Shown here: piece after piece, positions 1 through 10,300 of the stretch
How the letters are laid out: every line of letters begins with the position of its first letter
How positions within the stretch are numbered: the stretch's first letter is position 1
Assembly: GCF_001429165.1 (NCBI RefSeq)
Contig: NZ_LMIR01000004.1
Span: 563,446-627,445, forward strand
Source of the DNA: Agromyces sp. Root81
GTDB lineage: Bacteria > Actinomycetota > Actinomycetes > Actinomycetales > Microbacteriaceae
Length of the DNA: 64,000 bases
Direction of reading: 5' to 3'
Notes under the pieces: generated by a model
The model's database searches: none
What the model was told of the DNA's origin: nothing
What the model saw: only the letters and a program-made list of their open reading frames with translations
Program-made: the position numbers and the translations under genes

Positions 1-686
1 GGCGGTGCGGCCTCGGGCGCGAGCCCGGCGGTCAGCACCGAGTCGAGGAGGGTTCGCATCCAGTCGCCCTTCGATTCGGTCACCTCGGCCGAGACCTCGG
101 CCGTGGCATCCGTCTTCGCCGCTTCCGTTCGATCGTCGATGACGAGGTAGCTCACCTCGCCCGGCATCACGTAGTCGAGGCGCTCCCGCGCCTGGGTCAC
201 GATGAAGGTGTCGTCGTTCCAGCGCTCGCGTTCATCGCGGAGCCGCTGCACCTCCTCCTCCTGAGCGGAGACGGCGGCGCGAAGCTCGGCGATCTGCTGC
301 CGTTGCTGTGCGTACGCCGCGATCGTCGGCGCCAGCACCACGACGGCGAGCACGAGCACTCCCATCATGATGAGGGAGAAACCTGAGAATCGGATGCCGC
401 TGAGCCAGCCTGCCCCGGCGGCGGCACCCTGCTGGGCCGGAGCCCGCCCTGCGGCCGACTTCGCGGACTTCTCCGGTTTGGCGCCTGCGGACGACTTCGC
501 GGGGCCGCTCGACTTCGCGGCGCCGTTCGACGTCGCGGCCGACGTCGACTTCGCGGCCGATGTCTTCGAGCCCGTCGTCTTCGATCCCGCACCCGACGCA
601 GCGGGGCCGCGCTTCGCGGCCGGCTTCGGCGTCGGTACGGATGGACGTCGTGGGGTGCGGCCGGAGCGACCGGTGTCGTCTCGCAT
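1..686 (-). CDS. ftsB: FtsB/DivIC-type septum formation protein, 3' end outside window
   Basis: Divisome protein of the FtsB/DivIC family, a single-pass membrane protein that links early and late cell-division proteins. The ATG is at 686 and the frame stays open to base 1, so the stop lies outside the window. The first ~100 residues are low-complexity and rich in Lys, Ala, Ser and Pro (repeated AAKS-like units). A hydrophobic membrane segment follows (around FSLIMMGVLVLAVVVLAPT), then a coiled-coil stretch (AQQRQQIAELRAAVSAQEEE) and the conserved RLDYVMPGEVSYLV region. The short N-terminal tail, one TM and coiled coil are the family plan; the long basic tail is usual in actinobacteria. It lies just after eno, the common actinobacterial order, but a strong hairpin separates the two. 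Confidence 0.85.
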   Translation of the reverse strand, partial: MRDDTGRSGRTPRRPSVPTPKPAAKRGPAASGAGSKTTGSKTSAAKSTSAATSNGAAKSSGPAKSSAGAKPEKSAKSAAGRAPAQQGAAAGAGWLSGIRFSGFSLIMMGVLVLAVVVLAPTIAAYAQQRQQIAELRAAVSAQEEEVQRLRDERERWNDDTFIVTQARERLDYVMPGEVSYLVIDDRTEAAKTDATAEVSAEVTESKGDWMRTLLDSVLTAGLAPEAAP

Positions 687-720
687 CGCCCCTCCTCATC
701 GTCCAACCCGGAAGAACGAT

Positions 721-750
721 GACGGGGGCGGCCACTCGGCCGCCCCCGTC
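721..750 (-). terminator. Hairpin after eno
   Basis: Perfect 13-bp stem (GACGGGGGCGGCC, 721-733, with its complement at 738-750) and a 4-base loop, 15 bases past the eno stop. There is no T-run, as is common in high-GC genomes. It would end or attenuate eno transcription before ftsB. Confidence 0.75.
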
Positions 751-764
751 ACGCGTGATGCTGT

Positions 765-2102
<1,338 letters not shown>

Positions 2103-2104
2103 TC

Positions 2105-2133
2105 AGTCTAGTAATGCTCACGACTGGCGTTCA
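2105..2133 (-). promoter_or_regulatory. Promoter of eno
   Basis: TAGACT (-10, 2105-2110) and TGAACG (-35, 2128-2133) are 17 bases apart on the minus strand. This predicts a leader of about 50 bases with a good ribosome site. Confidence 0.45.
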
Positions 2134-2165
2134 TCCCGGCCGGACGAGCTGCCCGCCCGCCGCGA

Positions 2166-2231
2166 GTTCGGAGATCCGCATGATCTCGGAGTGCTTCGGG
2201 CACCGGCACCCGAATGCGCGCAGTTCTCCGA
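2166..2231 (+). repeat. 66-bp palindromic element, copy A
   Basis: Non-coding element between eno and hisS. Its outer arms are GTTCGGAGATC and GCGCAGTTCTCCGA, roughly inverse to each other. A second copy of exactly the same length lies at 7269-7334 in the other orientation, with 46 of 66 positions identical without gaps (my hand count). The outer arms match best and the middle diverges. I infer a dispersed, structure-conserved element. Confidence 0.6.
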
Positions 2232-2247
2232 TGCTGTGCGAGCGGCA

Positions 2248-2277
2248 GCGAGTGCGGCGCGTAGGCGCCGCACTCGC
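2248..2277 (-). terminator. Terminator hairpin of hisS
   Basis: Perfect 13-bp inverted repeat (GCGAGTGCGGCGC at 2248-2260, complement at 2265-2277) with a GTAG loop, starting 8 bases past the hisS stop. Confidence 0.75.
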
Positions 2278-2284
2278 GTGTGAG

Positions 2285-3559
2285 CTACGCGGAGAGGTCG
2301 CGGAACGCGAGCGACGCGGCATCCGCCGTCTCGGCGCCGACCGACGCGAACGCGTCGAAGCCGTCGGCGGTCACGCGGTCGAGCAGGGCGCGCAGGTTCT
2401 TGACGCGGCGCTCGAGACGAACCCGCGAACCGGATGCCACGAGCTCGCCCTTCAGCTCGAGCAGGCGCCCGGCCGGGACATCCGCGTCGTAGACGAGCAC
2501 GACCGCGCGCGGGCGCTCCTCGTCGCGCACGGCGAGCAGGTCGACGATGCGCTCGAAGCCGATGGAGAAGCCGCACGCGGGCACCTCCTGGCCGAGGAAG
2601 CGACCGATCATGCCGTCGTAGCGGCCGCCGCCGCCGAGCGAGTAGCCGTAGTCGGGGTGGGCGATCTCGAAGATCGTTCCCGTGTAGTAGCCCATGCCGC
2701 GCACGAGGGTCGGGTCGAACTCGATGGCCGCGTCGGGCAGCGCTGCGCGCAGTGCGAGCAGGTCGGCGTAGGCCTCGCTGTCGAGCCACGAGGGCGTGGG
2801 CTGCGACGCCTGGCGATCCGCGAGGTGCCAGTCGGCGGTGGTCAGCGCCTCGAGTTCGGCCGCGACATCCGCATCGCCCGTGACGATGCCGAGCTCGGCG
2901 AGCTCCGCCGCCACTCCCCCGGTGCCGATCTTGTCGAGCTTGTCGATCGTGATGAGCGCTCGTTCGCGCAGCTCGTCGGGCACGCCCCATGAGCCGAGGA
3001 TGCCGGCGAGGATGCGCCGGTCGTTCAACCGGATCGTGCAGCCCGAGAGCCCCAGCGCGTCGAGCGTCGCGACCGTCGCGGTGAGCAGCTCGAGCTCGGC
3101 GAGCGCACCCGCCTCGCCGATGATGTCGATGTCGCACTGCACGAACTGGCGGTAGCGCCCCTTCTGCGGGCGCTCTGCGCGCCACACCGGCGCGATCTGG
3201 ATCGAGCGGAACACGGGCGGCAGCGCGGCCCGGTGCGTCGCGTAGAACCGGGCGAGCGGCACCGTGAGGTCGTAGCGCAGGCCGAGGTCGGCGAGCGAGA
3301 GGGCGTCGCCGGATGCCGCGGCGCGAGCGAGGTCGTCGGCGCCGAGTCCGCGCTTCATGACGGCGAACGCGAGCTTCTCGTTGTCGCCGCCGAGTCCGGC
3401 GTGCAGCCGCGAGGAGTCCTCCATGACCGGCGTCTCGATCTCGTCGAAGCCGTGCGCCGCGTACACCCCGCGGATCACGCCGAGGGCGTGCTCGCGACGG
3501 GCCTTCTCGGCGGGGAGGAAGTCGCGCATGCCGCGCGGAGGGGTGACGGATGCAGCCAT
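2285..3559 (-). CDS. hisS: Histidine--tRNA ligase
   Basis: Class II aminoacyl-tRNA synthetase that charges tRNA-His. Motif 2 (FRSIQIAPVWRAERPQKGRYRQF), the histidine-binding RGMGYYTGTIFEI and motif 3 (GGGGRYDGMIGRF) are all present, followed by the anticodon-binding C-terminal domain. Length is 424 residues from the ATG at 3559, normal for the family. An in-frame ATG three codons earlier (3568) is equally possible; neither has a good ribosome site. It lies downstream of mazG and an NTF2-like gene on the same strand and ends in a strong hairpin. Confidence 0.97.
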   Translation of the reverse strand: MAASVTPPRGMRDFLPAEKARREHALGVIRGVYAAHGFDEIETPVMEDSSRLHAGLGGDNEKLAFAVMKRGLGADDLARAAASGDALSLADLGLRYDLTVPLARFYATHRAALPPVFRSIQIAPVWRAERPQKGRYRQFVQCDIDIIGEAGALAELELLTATVATLDALGLSGCTIRLNDRRILAGILGSWGVPDELRERALITIDKLDKIGTGGVAAELAELGIVTGDADVAAELEALTTADWHLADRQASQPTPSWLDSEAYADLLALRAALPDAAIEFDPTLVRGMGYYTGTIFEIAHPDYGYSLGGGGRYDGMIGRFLGQEVPACGFSIGFERIVDLLAVRDEERPRAVVLVYDADVPAGRLLELKGELVASGSRVRLERRVKNLRALLDRVTADGFDAFASVGAETADAASLAFRDLSA

Positions 3560-3623
3560 GCCGACCATTCTTCCAGCACGCGGGCGTCGATCGCGGCGCG
3601 GGCCGGCCGGTCGCCGTTCGCAC

Positions 3624-4064
3624 CTAGCCCGCGTCGAGCTCGATGCCCTTCGCCGCAGCAGCCCGGCGCAGCGCGTCGGCCTCGTCGATGCCGACGGCGA
3701 GGTAGATCCGCAGGCCGTCCGCGTCGTCGCGCACGAGGTACTCGACGTCGCTCGTCACGATCAGTTCGTCGCTCGCATCGAGGTAGCTCCAGCGCACGCG
3801 GACCATCGAGATGACGTCGGTGAGCGCGCTCACGGCGCGCAGCTCGGGCACGATCGATTCGAAGCCGAGCCGGCGGTAGAGCGGATACGACGACGAGAGC
3901 CCGGTCGCCATGTCGGCGCGGCTCTCGAGCGCCCCGGCGAACTCGTCGGTGATCACCATGCCCGGCAGCCCCCAGAGGCGTGCGGTGGCGTCGGCGTCGA
4001 AGTCGCGCTGCGCCGCCGCGTAGACGTCGAAGAACTCCTCGAGCCGCCAGTCCTCGATGCCCAT
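3624..4064 (-). CDS. NTF2/SnoaL-like protein, function unknown
   Basis: Predicted 146-residue cytosolic protein. It begins EDWRLEEFFDVYAAAQRDFDADATARLWGLPG, the helix-rich opening of NTF2-like (SnoaL/DUF4440-type) folds, and has later strands around DVISMVRVRWSYLDASDE. No catalytic residue can be assigned. The start is ATG at 4064 behind a GGGGGAG ribosome site. It sits 55 bases before hisS and 75 after mazG on the same strand, so co-transcription is plausible but no shared function is apparent. The fold assignment is by pattern only. Confidence 0.7.
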   Translation of the reverse strand: MGIEDWRLEEFFDVYAAAQRDFDADATARLWGLPGMVITDEFAGALESRADMATGLSSSYPLYRRLGFESIVPELRAVSALTDVISMVRVRWSYLDASDELIVTSDVEYLVRDDADGLRIYLAVGIDEADALRRAAAAKGIELDAG

Positions 4065-4139
4065 GGCTCCCCCTTCGGCGGCGTTTCGTCCGACGGTACG
4101 CCCGCGCCGCGAGTTCCGCGAGCCTTCGCCGGCTGCGAT

Positions 4140-4844
4140 TCAGGCGTCGCCGGGCGCCTCGGCTGCGCGCACCTCGGCTTCGAGGGCGCGCACGGCGGTG
4201 CGCAGCGCCCGCTCGGCGTCGAGGCCCTGCGAGCGAGCGGATGCCACGAGCCCGAGCAGCACCCGGCCGAGCTCGTCCTCCGTGGCGGGCGCGAGCGCCG
4301 CGGGAGCGGGCGCCGCGGGAGCGGGCGGTGCAGGAGCGGCCGACGCGGGCGCCGAGGCATCCGTCACGCCCACCTTCTCGGCCTTGCCGAGCACTTTCTG
4401 CGCGAGCGCGAGGGCCGGCATGCCGCGCGGGATGCCGTCGAGCACGCTCGTGCGGTGCGGCTTCTCGTCGGCCTTGAGGTCGTCCCAGAAGGCGACGACG
4501 TCGGCGGCGGTCTCGGCCTCGCGATCGCCGAAGACGTGCGGATGCCGCGACACCATCTTGGCCGTCATGTGCCGCGCGACGTCGTCGATGTCGAAGCGCT
4601 CGCCGTCGGCGTGTGCGGCGAGGTCGGCGTGGAAGAGCACCTGGTACAGCACGTCTCCGAGCTCTTCGATCATCTCCTCGCGACTGCCCGACTCGATCGC
4701 GTCGATGAGCTCCCAGCTCTCCTCGACGAGGTACTGAACGAGGCTCTCGTGCGTCTGCTCGGCATCCCAGGGGCAGCCGCCCGGAGCACGGAGCAGGGCC
4801 ACGGTGTCGATGAGTTCGTCCAGTCCGGGGTGCGCTGCGCTCAT
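4140..4844 (-). CDS. mazG: MazG-type nucleoside triphosphate pyrophosphohydrolase
   Basis: House-cleaning enzyme that hydrolyses (d)NTPs to the monophosphate and pyrophosphate. It has 234 residues. The MazG core is near the N-terminus: PWDAEQTHESL, then the Mg2+-binding EESWELIDAIESG and EEMIEELGDVLYQV helices with clustered Glu/Asp. An Ala/Pro-rich linker (about 175-205) precedes a C-terminal helix; the second MazG domain of the E. coli protein is reduced. Start is ATG at 4844. A TAGGCT -10 six bases upstream predicts a leaderless mRNA. Confidence 0.9.
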   Translation of the reverse strand: MSAAHPGLDELIDTVALLRAPGGCPWDAEQTHESLVQYLVEESWELIDAIESGSREEMIEELGDVLYQVLFHADLAAHADGERFDIDDVARHMTAKMVSRHPHVFGDREAETAADVVAFWDDLKADEKPHRTSVLDGIPRGMPALALAQKVLGKAEKVGVTDASAPASAAPAPPAPAAPAPAALAPATEDELGRVLLGLVASARSQGLDAERALRTAVRALEAEVRAAEAPGDA

Positions 4845-4856
4845 ACCGGCAGCCTA
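4845..4856 (-). promoter_or_regulatory. Leaderless promoter of mazG
   Basis: TAGGCT (4851-4856), then six bases, then ATG at 4844. Confidence 0.6.
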
Positions 4857-4893
4857 GGTGCACACCCGACGCGACGGCGTCGGCCGAACGCCC

Positions 4894-5547
4894 TCAGTGC
4901 ACGACCGCGAGCAGCACGCCGACGGCGATGAACAGCGCCCCGAAGACGCCGTTCAACGCGCGCTGGCCGCGCACGGAACGGGTGAACCGCCGCATGCTGT
5001 GCGCCGCCGCCGCGAAGAAGCCCCACATCACGATCACGTCGACGACCACGACGGTCAGGCCGACGATCAGGTACTGCGGAAGGAGCGGCAGATCGGGCCG
5101 GATGAACTGCGGCAGGAACGCGAGGAAGAAGACGATCGCCTTGGGGTTCAGGAGGTTCACCCAGAGACCCCTGCGGAACATCGACCAGCGCGACTCGGAG
5201 CCCGCCGTCGGCGCCGGCCGTGAGGCATCCGCTTCGCCGTCGTCGGCATCGGAGGGCGGCTGCGGCTTCGCGAGCAGTTGCCGGATGCCGAGGTAGACGA
5301 GGTAGGCGGCGCCCGCGTAGCGGATGACCTCGAATGCGACCGGCGATCCGGCGACGACGACTCCGACGCCGGCGGCGACGATCAGGATGTGCACGATGAG
5401 GGCGGTCTGCTGGCCGAGGATGCCCCAGATCGAGCGACGGAAACCCACGTTCAGGGAGTTGCCCATCGTGTTGATCGCGCCCGCGCCCGGGGTGAAGCTG
5501 ATGACGAAACAGGCAGCGAGGAGCGTCGCCCAGAGCGAGAGTGTCAC
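4894..5547 (-). CDS. LysE/RhtB family exporter
   Basis: Inner-membrane exporter of the LysE/RhtB superfamily, whose members expel amino acids or related metabolites; the substrate cannot be read from sequence. It has 217 residues and about six hydrophobic segments. The N-terminal family motif FTPGAGAINTMGNSLNVGFRRSIWGILGQQTAL is clear. A polar insert (about 110-130, rich in Asp/Glu/Ser) sits in the cytoplasmic loop. The start is GTG at 5547, chosen because TACGCT lies exactly six bases upstream. Divergent from nhaA. Confidence 0.88.
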   Translation of the reverse strand: MTLSLWATLLAACFVISFTPGAGAINTMGNSLNVGFRRSIWGILGQQTALIVHILIVAAGVGVVVAGSPVAFEVIRYAGAAYLVYLGIRQLLAKPQPPSDADDGEADASRPAPTAGSESRWSMFRRGLWVNLLNPKAIVFFLAFLPQFIRPDLPLLPQYLIVGLTVVVVDVIVMWGFFAAAAHSMRRFTRSVRGQRALNGVFGALFIAVGVLLAVVH

Positions 5548-5559
5548 CGCACCAGCGTA
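5548..5559 (-). promoter_or_regulatory. Leaderless promoter of lysE-type gene
   Basis: TACGCT (5554-5559), six bases, then GTG at 5547. Confidence 0.6.
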
Positions 5560-5593
5560 GGCGCGGCAACCGGTCGCGAACGCGCATCGCCCG

Positions 5594-5718
5594 TAGACTG
5601 GCCCGAGGAGCGCCGGGAAGTCTGGTCGGCCGACGGGAGACCGTCGTCACTCACCGTCGACGTCGCAGCCCTGCTCCGCGCAGCTCGTGCACGCGATCTC
5701 CGAACTGGAGTCCCACAC
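5594..5718 (+). promoter_or_regulatory. Promoter and structured leader of nhaA
   Basis: TAGACT (-10) at 5594-5599 predicts a transcript from about 5606 and a leader of roughly 113 bases. Visible pairings are an outer stem GGAGC (5607-5611) with GCTCC (5673-5677), an inner GCCG (5612-5615) with CGGC (5627-5630), and directly abutting it CGACGG-GAGA-CCGTCG (5631-5646), a 6-bp stem with a GNRA tetraloop. CTCC (5698-5701) can pair with the ribosome site GGAG (5707-5710). This resembles a cis-regulatory RNA; no known riboswitch class was recognised. Confidence 0.55.
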
Positions 5719-6918
5719 ATGAACTTCCTCCGCTCCGAGCGCTGGGCCGCCGCCCTCCTCCTCATCGCCGCCGTGCTCGGCCTCCTGGTCGCGAACCTGT
5801 CGTTCGGGCCGGCGCTCATCGAGCTGAAGAACGCGCACATCGACCTGCCATGGCTCGGCCTCGACCTCTCGGCCGGCCACTGGATCAGCGACGGCCTGCT
5901 CGCGGTCTTCTTCTTCATCGTCGCGGTCGAGCTGAAGCGCGAGCTCGTCATCGGCGAGCTCAACAGCCTGTCCAAGGCCCTGCTGCCGGCGATCGCCGCG
6001 ATCGGCGGGGTCGTCGTGCCGGCCCTCATCTTCTTCGCCTTCACGGCGGGCACCGAGACGGTCGACGGATGGCCCATCCCCACCGCGACCGACATCGCCT
6101 TCGCACTCGGGGTGCTCGCCATGTTCGGCACCTGGATCCCCACGCGCGTGCGCGTGTTCCTCCTCGCCCTCGCGGTGCTCGACGACCTCATCGCGATCCT
6201 GATCATCGCGTTCTTCTTCACCGCCGACGCGAACCTCGCGTCGATCGGATTCGCGGGCATCGCGATCGCGCTGTTCGGCGCGGTGAGCCGCATGATGAAG
6301 CCGCGCTCGGCGTGGATCCTCTCGCGCAGGCCGCAGTGGCCGATCGCGCTGGTGCTGATCGTGCTCGGTGCGCTCGCCTGGTACTTCGTCTACCAGTCGG
6401 GCGTGCACGCGACGATCGCGGGCGTCGCCCTCGGCCTCGTCATGGCGCGTCGCCCGGGCGGCCGGGCGGTACACGCGCTCGAGCCGTGGTCCAACGGCGT
6501 CATCCTGCCGCTCTTCGCCTTCTCGGCGGCGATGGTCGCCGTGCCGCAGGTGCAGCCGAGCGAGCTCGACCCGGCGTTCTGGGGCATCCTCATCGGGCTG
6601 CCGGTGGGCAAGATCATCGGCATCATGGTGGCGGGCGGCCTCGGCGCACTCGTCGCGCGACGCCGCTCGGGCACGCCGCTCACCCTCGGCGACCTGTTCG
6701 TCGTCGGCGCGCTCGGCGGCATCGGGTTCACCGTGTCGCTGCTCATGAACGAGCTCGCCTTCGTCGGACTGCCCGAGGTCGCCGACGAGGGCACGCTCGC
6801 GGTGCTGCTCGGCTCGGGCGTCGCGATCGTCGTCTCAGCCGTCGTCGTGAGCCTGCGCTCGCGTCACTACAAGCGGCACGGCGGCCACGCCGGCGTCGGC
6901 GGGGCGTTCTCGCGCTGA
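5719..6918 (+). CDS. nhaA: Na+/H+ antiporter NhaA
   Basis: Secondary antiporter that exchanges cytosolic Na+ for external H+, for salt and pH homeostasis. It has 399 residues and about 12 membrane segments. Family stretches seen are WISDGLLAVFFFIVAVELKREL, the substrate-site region PTATDIAFALGVLA with the adjacent LAVLDDLIAILIIA Asp pair, and GGIGFTVSLLMNELAF near the end. The ATG at 5719 is chosen because homology starts there (MNFLRSERWAAALL) with GGAG 8 bases upstream. A second, NhaP-type antiporter lies at 53306. Confidence 0.96.
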   Translation: MNFLRSERWAAALLLIAAVLGLLVANLSFGPALIELKNAHIDLPWLGLDLSAGHWISDGLLAVFFFIVAVELKRELVIGELNSLSKALLPAIAAIGGVVVPALIFFAFTAGTETVDGWPIPTATDIAFALGVLAMFGTWIPTRVRVFLLALAVLDDLIAILIIAFFFTADANLASIGFAGIAIALFGAVSRMMKPRSAWILSRRPQWPIALVLIVLGALAWYFVYQSGVHATIAGVALGLVMARRPGGRAVHALEPWSNGVILPLFAFSAAMVAVPQVQPSELDPAFWGILIGLPVGKIIGIMVAGGLGALVARRRSGTPLTLGDLFVVGALGGIGFTVSLLMNELAFVGLPEVADEGTLAVLLGSGVAIVVSAVVVSLRSRHYKRHGGHAGVGGAFSR

Positions 6919-6938
6919 GCGCGTGCCAGACTCGAACG

Positions 6939-7235
6939 ATGAGCGACAGCACGCCCGCCGCCCGGTTCCTTCGCGCCGAACTCCAGGAGACCCGCCGTCG
7001 GGGGCTCGGCAAGGCCTGGCACACCGCGCTGCTCATCGCGGGCGAGGCGACAGGTCTCGGTGGGCCGTCGATCGCCGATCTCGTCGTCCTGCGCACGAGC
7101 ACCGATGCTCCGGTGATCCGCACGCGCGCCGGGTCGCTCGATGAGGCTGATGCCCTGCTGCGTGCGATCAACGCCGACCTCGAGCGCATGTCGGTCGAGG
7201 AGTTCCTCGCCGAGTGGGGTCACCTGAAGGTCTAG
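6939..7235 (+). CDS. Hypothetical protein, 98 residues
   Basis: Small soluble protein with no recognised family. It begins MSDSTPAARFLRAELQET, then has a basic helix (RRRGLGKAWHTALLIAGEA) and ends VEEFLAEWGHLKV; composition is helical with no TM. It follows nhaA by 20 bases on the same strand and is probably co-transcribed. Coding is supported by GC3-rich codon use like its neighbours. A role with NhaA is possible but unsupported. Confidence 0.65.
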   Translation: MSDSTPAARFLRAELQETRRRGLGKAWHTALLIAGEATGLGGPSIADLVVLRTSTDAPVIRTRAGSLDEADALLRAINADLERMSVEEFLAEWGHLKV

Positions 7236-7268
7236 CCGGCGGCCCCGTCGACGATCTTCGTCACGATC

Positions 7269-7334
7269 TCGGAGATCTGCGCAGGTTCGGGTCCGCCGGT
7301 CGGCTCGGCTCCGAAATCGCGCAGATCTCCGAAC
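7269..7334 (-). repeat. 66-bp palindromic element, copy B
   Basis: Inverted partner of the element at 2166-2231. Outer arms on the minus strand are GTTCGGAGATCTGCGC and GCGCAGATCTCCGA; 14 of the arm bases pair perfectly. It fills the gap between two convergent genes, so it may also act as a bidirectional terminator. Confidence 0.65.
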
Positions 7335-7365
7335 CTGTGGCGGCGCCTCGACGCCGCGGGCGGAC

Positions 7366-10300
7366 TCAGCTGCCGGAAGCTGCGGCTGACGCCTGCCCCG
7401 GCGCATCCGCCGCCGGCGCCTCCGGGATCGGGAAGATCGCGATGATCAGCCGCGACACCCAGTCGATGAGGTCGGCATCGCTCGGCAGTTCGCCGTTCGT
7501 CACGGGGAACGGCACGAGGATCACGTCGTTCTGGGCGAAGTGCTTGGCCCCCGGGTACATGCGCTCGAGGCGCACGCGGCGCGAGTCGGGGATGTTCGCG
7601 GGTGCGATGCGCAGCTTCGAGCCCGTCGCGATGACGTCGGAGAGCCCCGCCCGCTGCGCCTCCCGACGCAGCCGCGAGATGGCCACGAGGTGCTTGACCT
7701 GCTCGGGCGGTTCTCCGTACCGGTCGACGAGCTCGTCGACGACCTGGTCGATCTGGCCGTCTTTCGCGGCCGGGCCGCTCGCGGCCGAGAGCTTCTGGTA
7801 GGCCTCGAGTCGCAGCCGCTCGGAGTCCACGTAGTCCTCGGGGATGTGCGCGTCGACGGGCAGCTCGAGCCGGAGCTCGGTCTGGCCGGTCGCCACATCG
7901 CCGCGGAATGCGGAGACCGCCTCGCCGATCATGCGCAGGTAGAGGTCGAAGCCGACGCCCGCGATGTGACCGGCCTGCTCGGCGCCGAGCAGGTTGCCCG
8001 CGCCTCGGATCTCGAGGTCCTTCAGCGCGACCTGCATGCCGCTGCCGAGCTCGTTGTTGGCCGCGATCGTCGACAGGCGGTCGTGCGCGGTCTCGGAAAG
8101 CGGCTTCGCCGGGTCGTAGAGGAAGTACGCGTACGCCCGCTCGCGACCACGACCCACACGGCCGCGCAACTGGTGCAGCTGCGAGAGGCCGTACTTGTCG
8201 GCCCGGTCGATGATGATCGTGTTGGCATTGGAGATGTCGAGGCCGGTCTCGATGATGGTCGTCGAGACGAGCACGTCGAACTTGCGCTCCCAGAAGTCGA
8301 CCACGATCTGCTCGAGCACGTGCTCGTTGAGCTGGCCGTGGGCCACGGCGATGCGCGCCTCGGGCACGAGCTCGGCGAGCTGGGCTGCGACGCGGTTGAT
8401 CGACGACACCCGGTTGTGCACGAAGAAGACCTGGCCTTCGCGCAGCATCTCGCGCCGGATCGCCGCACCGACCTGCTGCTCGGAGTACGGCCCCACGAAG
8501 GTGAGAATCGGGTGCCGGTCCTCGGGCGGCGTCGCCAGCGTCGACATCTCGCGGATGCCGGTGACCGCCATCTCGAGCGAACGCGGAATCGGCGTCGCGC
8601 TCATCGCGAGGATGTCGACGTTCGTCTTCAGCTTCTTCAGCGCGTCCTTGTGCTCGACGCCGAATCGCTGCTCCTCGTCGATGATGACGAGGCCCACGTC
8701 CTTGAACTTCACCGTCTCGGTGAGGATGCGGTGCGTGCCGATCACCAGGTCGACCGTGCCGTCGGCGAGCCCCGCGATCGTCTCGCGCGCCTCCTTGTCG
8801 GTCTGGAACCGGCTGAGCGCGCGCACGTGCACGGGGAAGCCCGCGAACCGCTCGCTGAAGGTCTCGAAGTGCTGCTTGACGAGCAGGGTGGTCGGCACGA
8901 GCATCGCGACCTGCTTGCCGTCTTGGATCGCCTTGAACGCGGCGCGCACTGCGACCTCGGTCTTGCCGAAGCCGACGTCGCCGGCGAGCAGACGGTCCAT
9001 GGGGATCGACCGCTCCATGTCGGCCTTGACCTCGTCGATGGTCTGCACCTGGTCGGGCGTCTCGGTGAACGGGAACGCCTCTTCGAGCTCGTGCTGCCAC
9101 GGGGTGTCGGGCCCGAATGCGTGCCCCTTCGACGCCATGCGCGCCGAGTAGAGCTTCACGAGCGAGACGGCGATGTCGCGCACGGCCTTGCGTGCACGCC
9201 CCTTGGCCTGCGCCCAGTCGCTGCCGCCCATCTTCGAGAGCGACGGCGCCTCGCCGCCGACGTAGCGCGAGAGCAGGTCGAGCTGGTCGGTCGGCACGAA
9301 GAGCCGGTCGCCGGCATGCCCGCGCTTCGACGGCGCGTACTCGATGACGAGGTACTCGCGCACCGCAGTGGGCTGCTGCTGGATGCCCGCGGTGCGGCTC
9401 GGACCGGTCGGCCGCGCACCGGTCGCGACCTCGCGCTGCACCATCTCGATGAACTTGCCGATGCCGTGCGTCTGGTGCACGACGAAGTCTCCGGCCTTCA
9501 GCTGCAGCGGGTCGACGACGTTGCGGCGCCGGCTCGCGAGCTTCTTGCCCTGACGGGCGTCGTACCCGGCGGCGCGCCCGTAGAACTCCGACTCGGCGAT
9601 GAGCCCGAGTTTGACCGCCGGCACCTCGTAGCCGTGCGCGGCGTCGGCCTGCACGAGATAGGCCACGCCGGCTTCGAGTTCGGCGGGCACCGCGTCGACG
9701 AGCCGGGCCGCGAGTCCCGCCTCAGCGAGCACGTCGCGCGCCCGCTCGACGAGACCGTGACCGGCGGATGCCACGACGAGCGCCCACCCGTCGCGCAGGC
9801 GTTCGGCCGCATGATCGACGGCGCCGGCCACGTTGCCCTGGAAGCTCGGCATCGCGTTCGCCGCGAGGCGCACGGTCGCGGATGCCCCGGTCAGGTGCGC
9901 CTCGGCCTCGCCGCCCGCAGCGGCGACGATCTCGGCGGCGTCGCCCATGTCGAAGCCCGAGAAGTTCCACCACACGCGCTGCGGGTCGGGCTCGCCCGGC
10001 GCGCTGAACAGCGCGGCATCCCGAAGCCGGCGCACGGTGAGGAAGTCACCGGCCGCGAGGTCGATGGGCGCGGCGGCGCCGACGGTCGCGGCGTTCCATG
10101 CCGCGGCGAGGAACTCGCGGTTCGTCTCGCCGAGGTTGACCGCACGGCCGGCGACCCGCTCGGGCTCGAGCACGGCGATCGCGGCGCCCCGCGGCAGGTA
10201 GTGCGAGAGCGGCACGAGTCGTTCGAGCAGTGCGGGGGCCAGCGACTCCATGCCCTCGACCGGGATGCCCTCCGAGACCTTCTCGAGCAGCCCCGCGAGG

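Noticed and set aside
3569..3623. T-box or attenuator before hisS
   Set aside because: Only 55 bases are available and no specifier loop, T-box sequence or terminator/antiterminator pair is visible.
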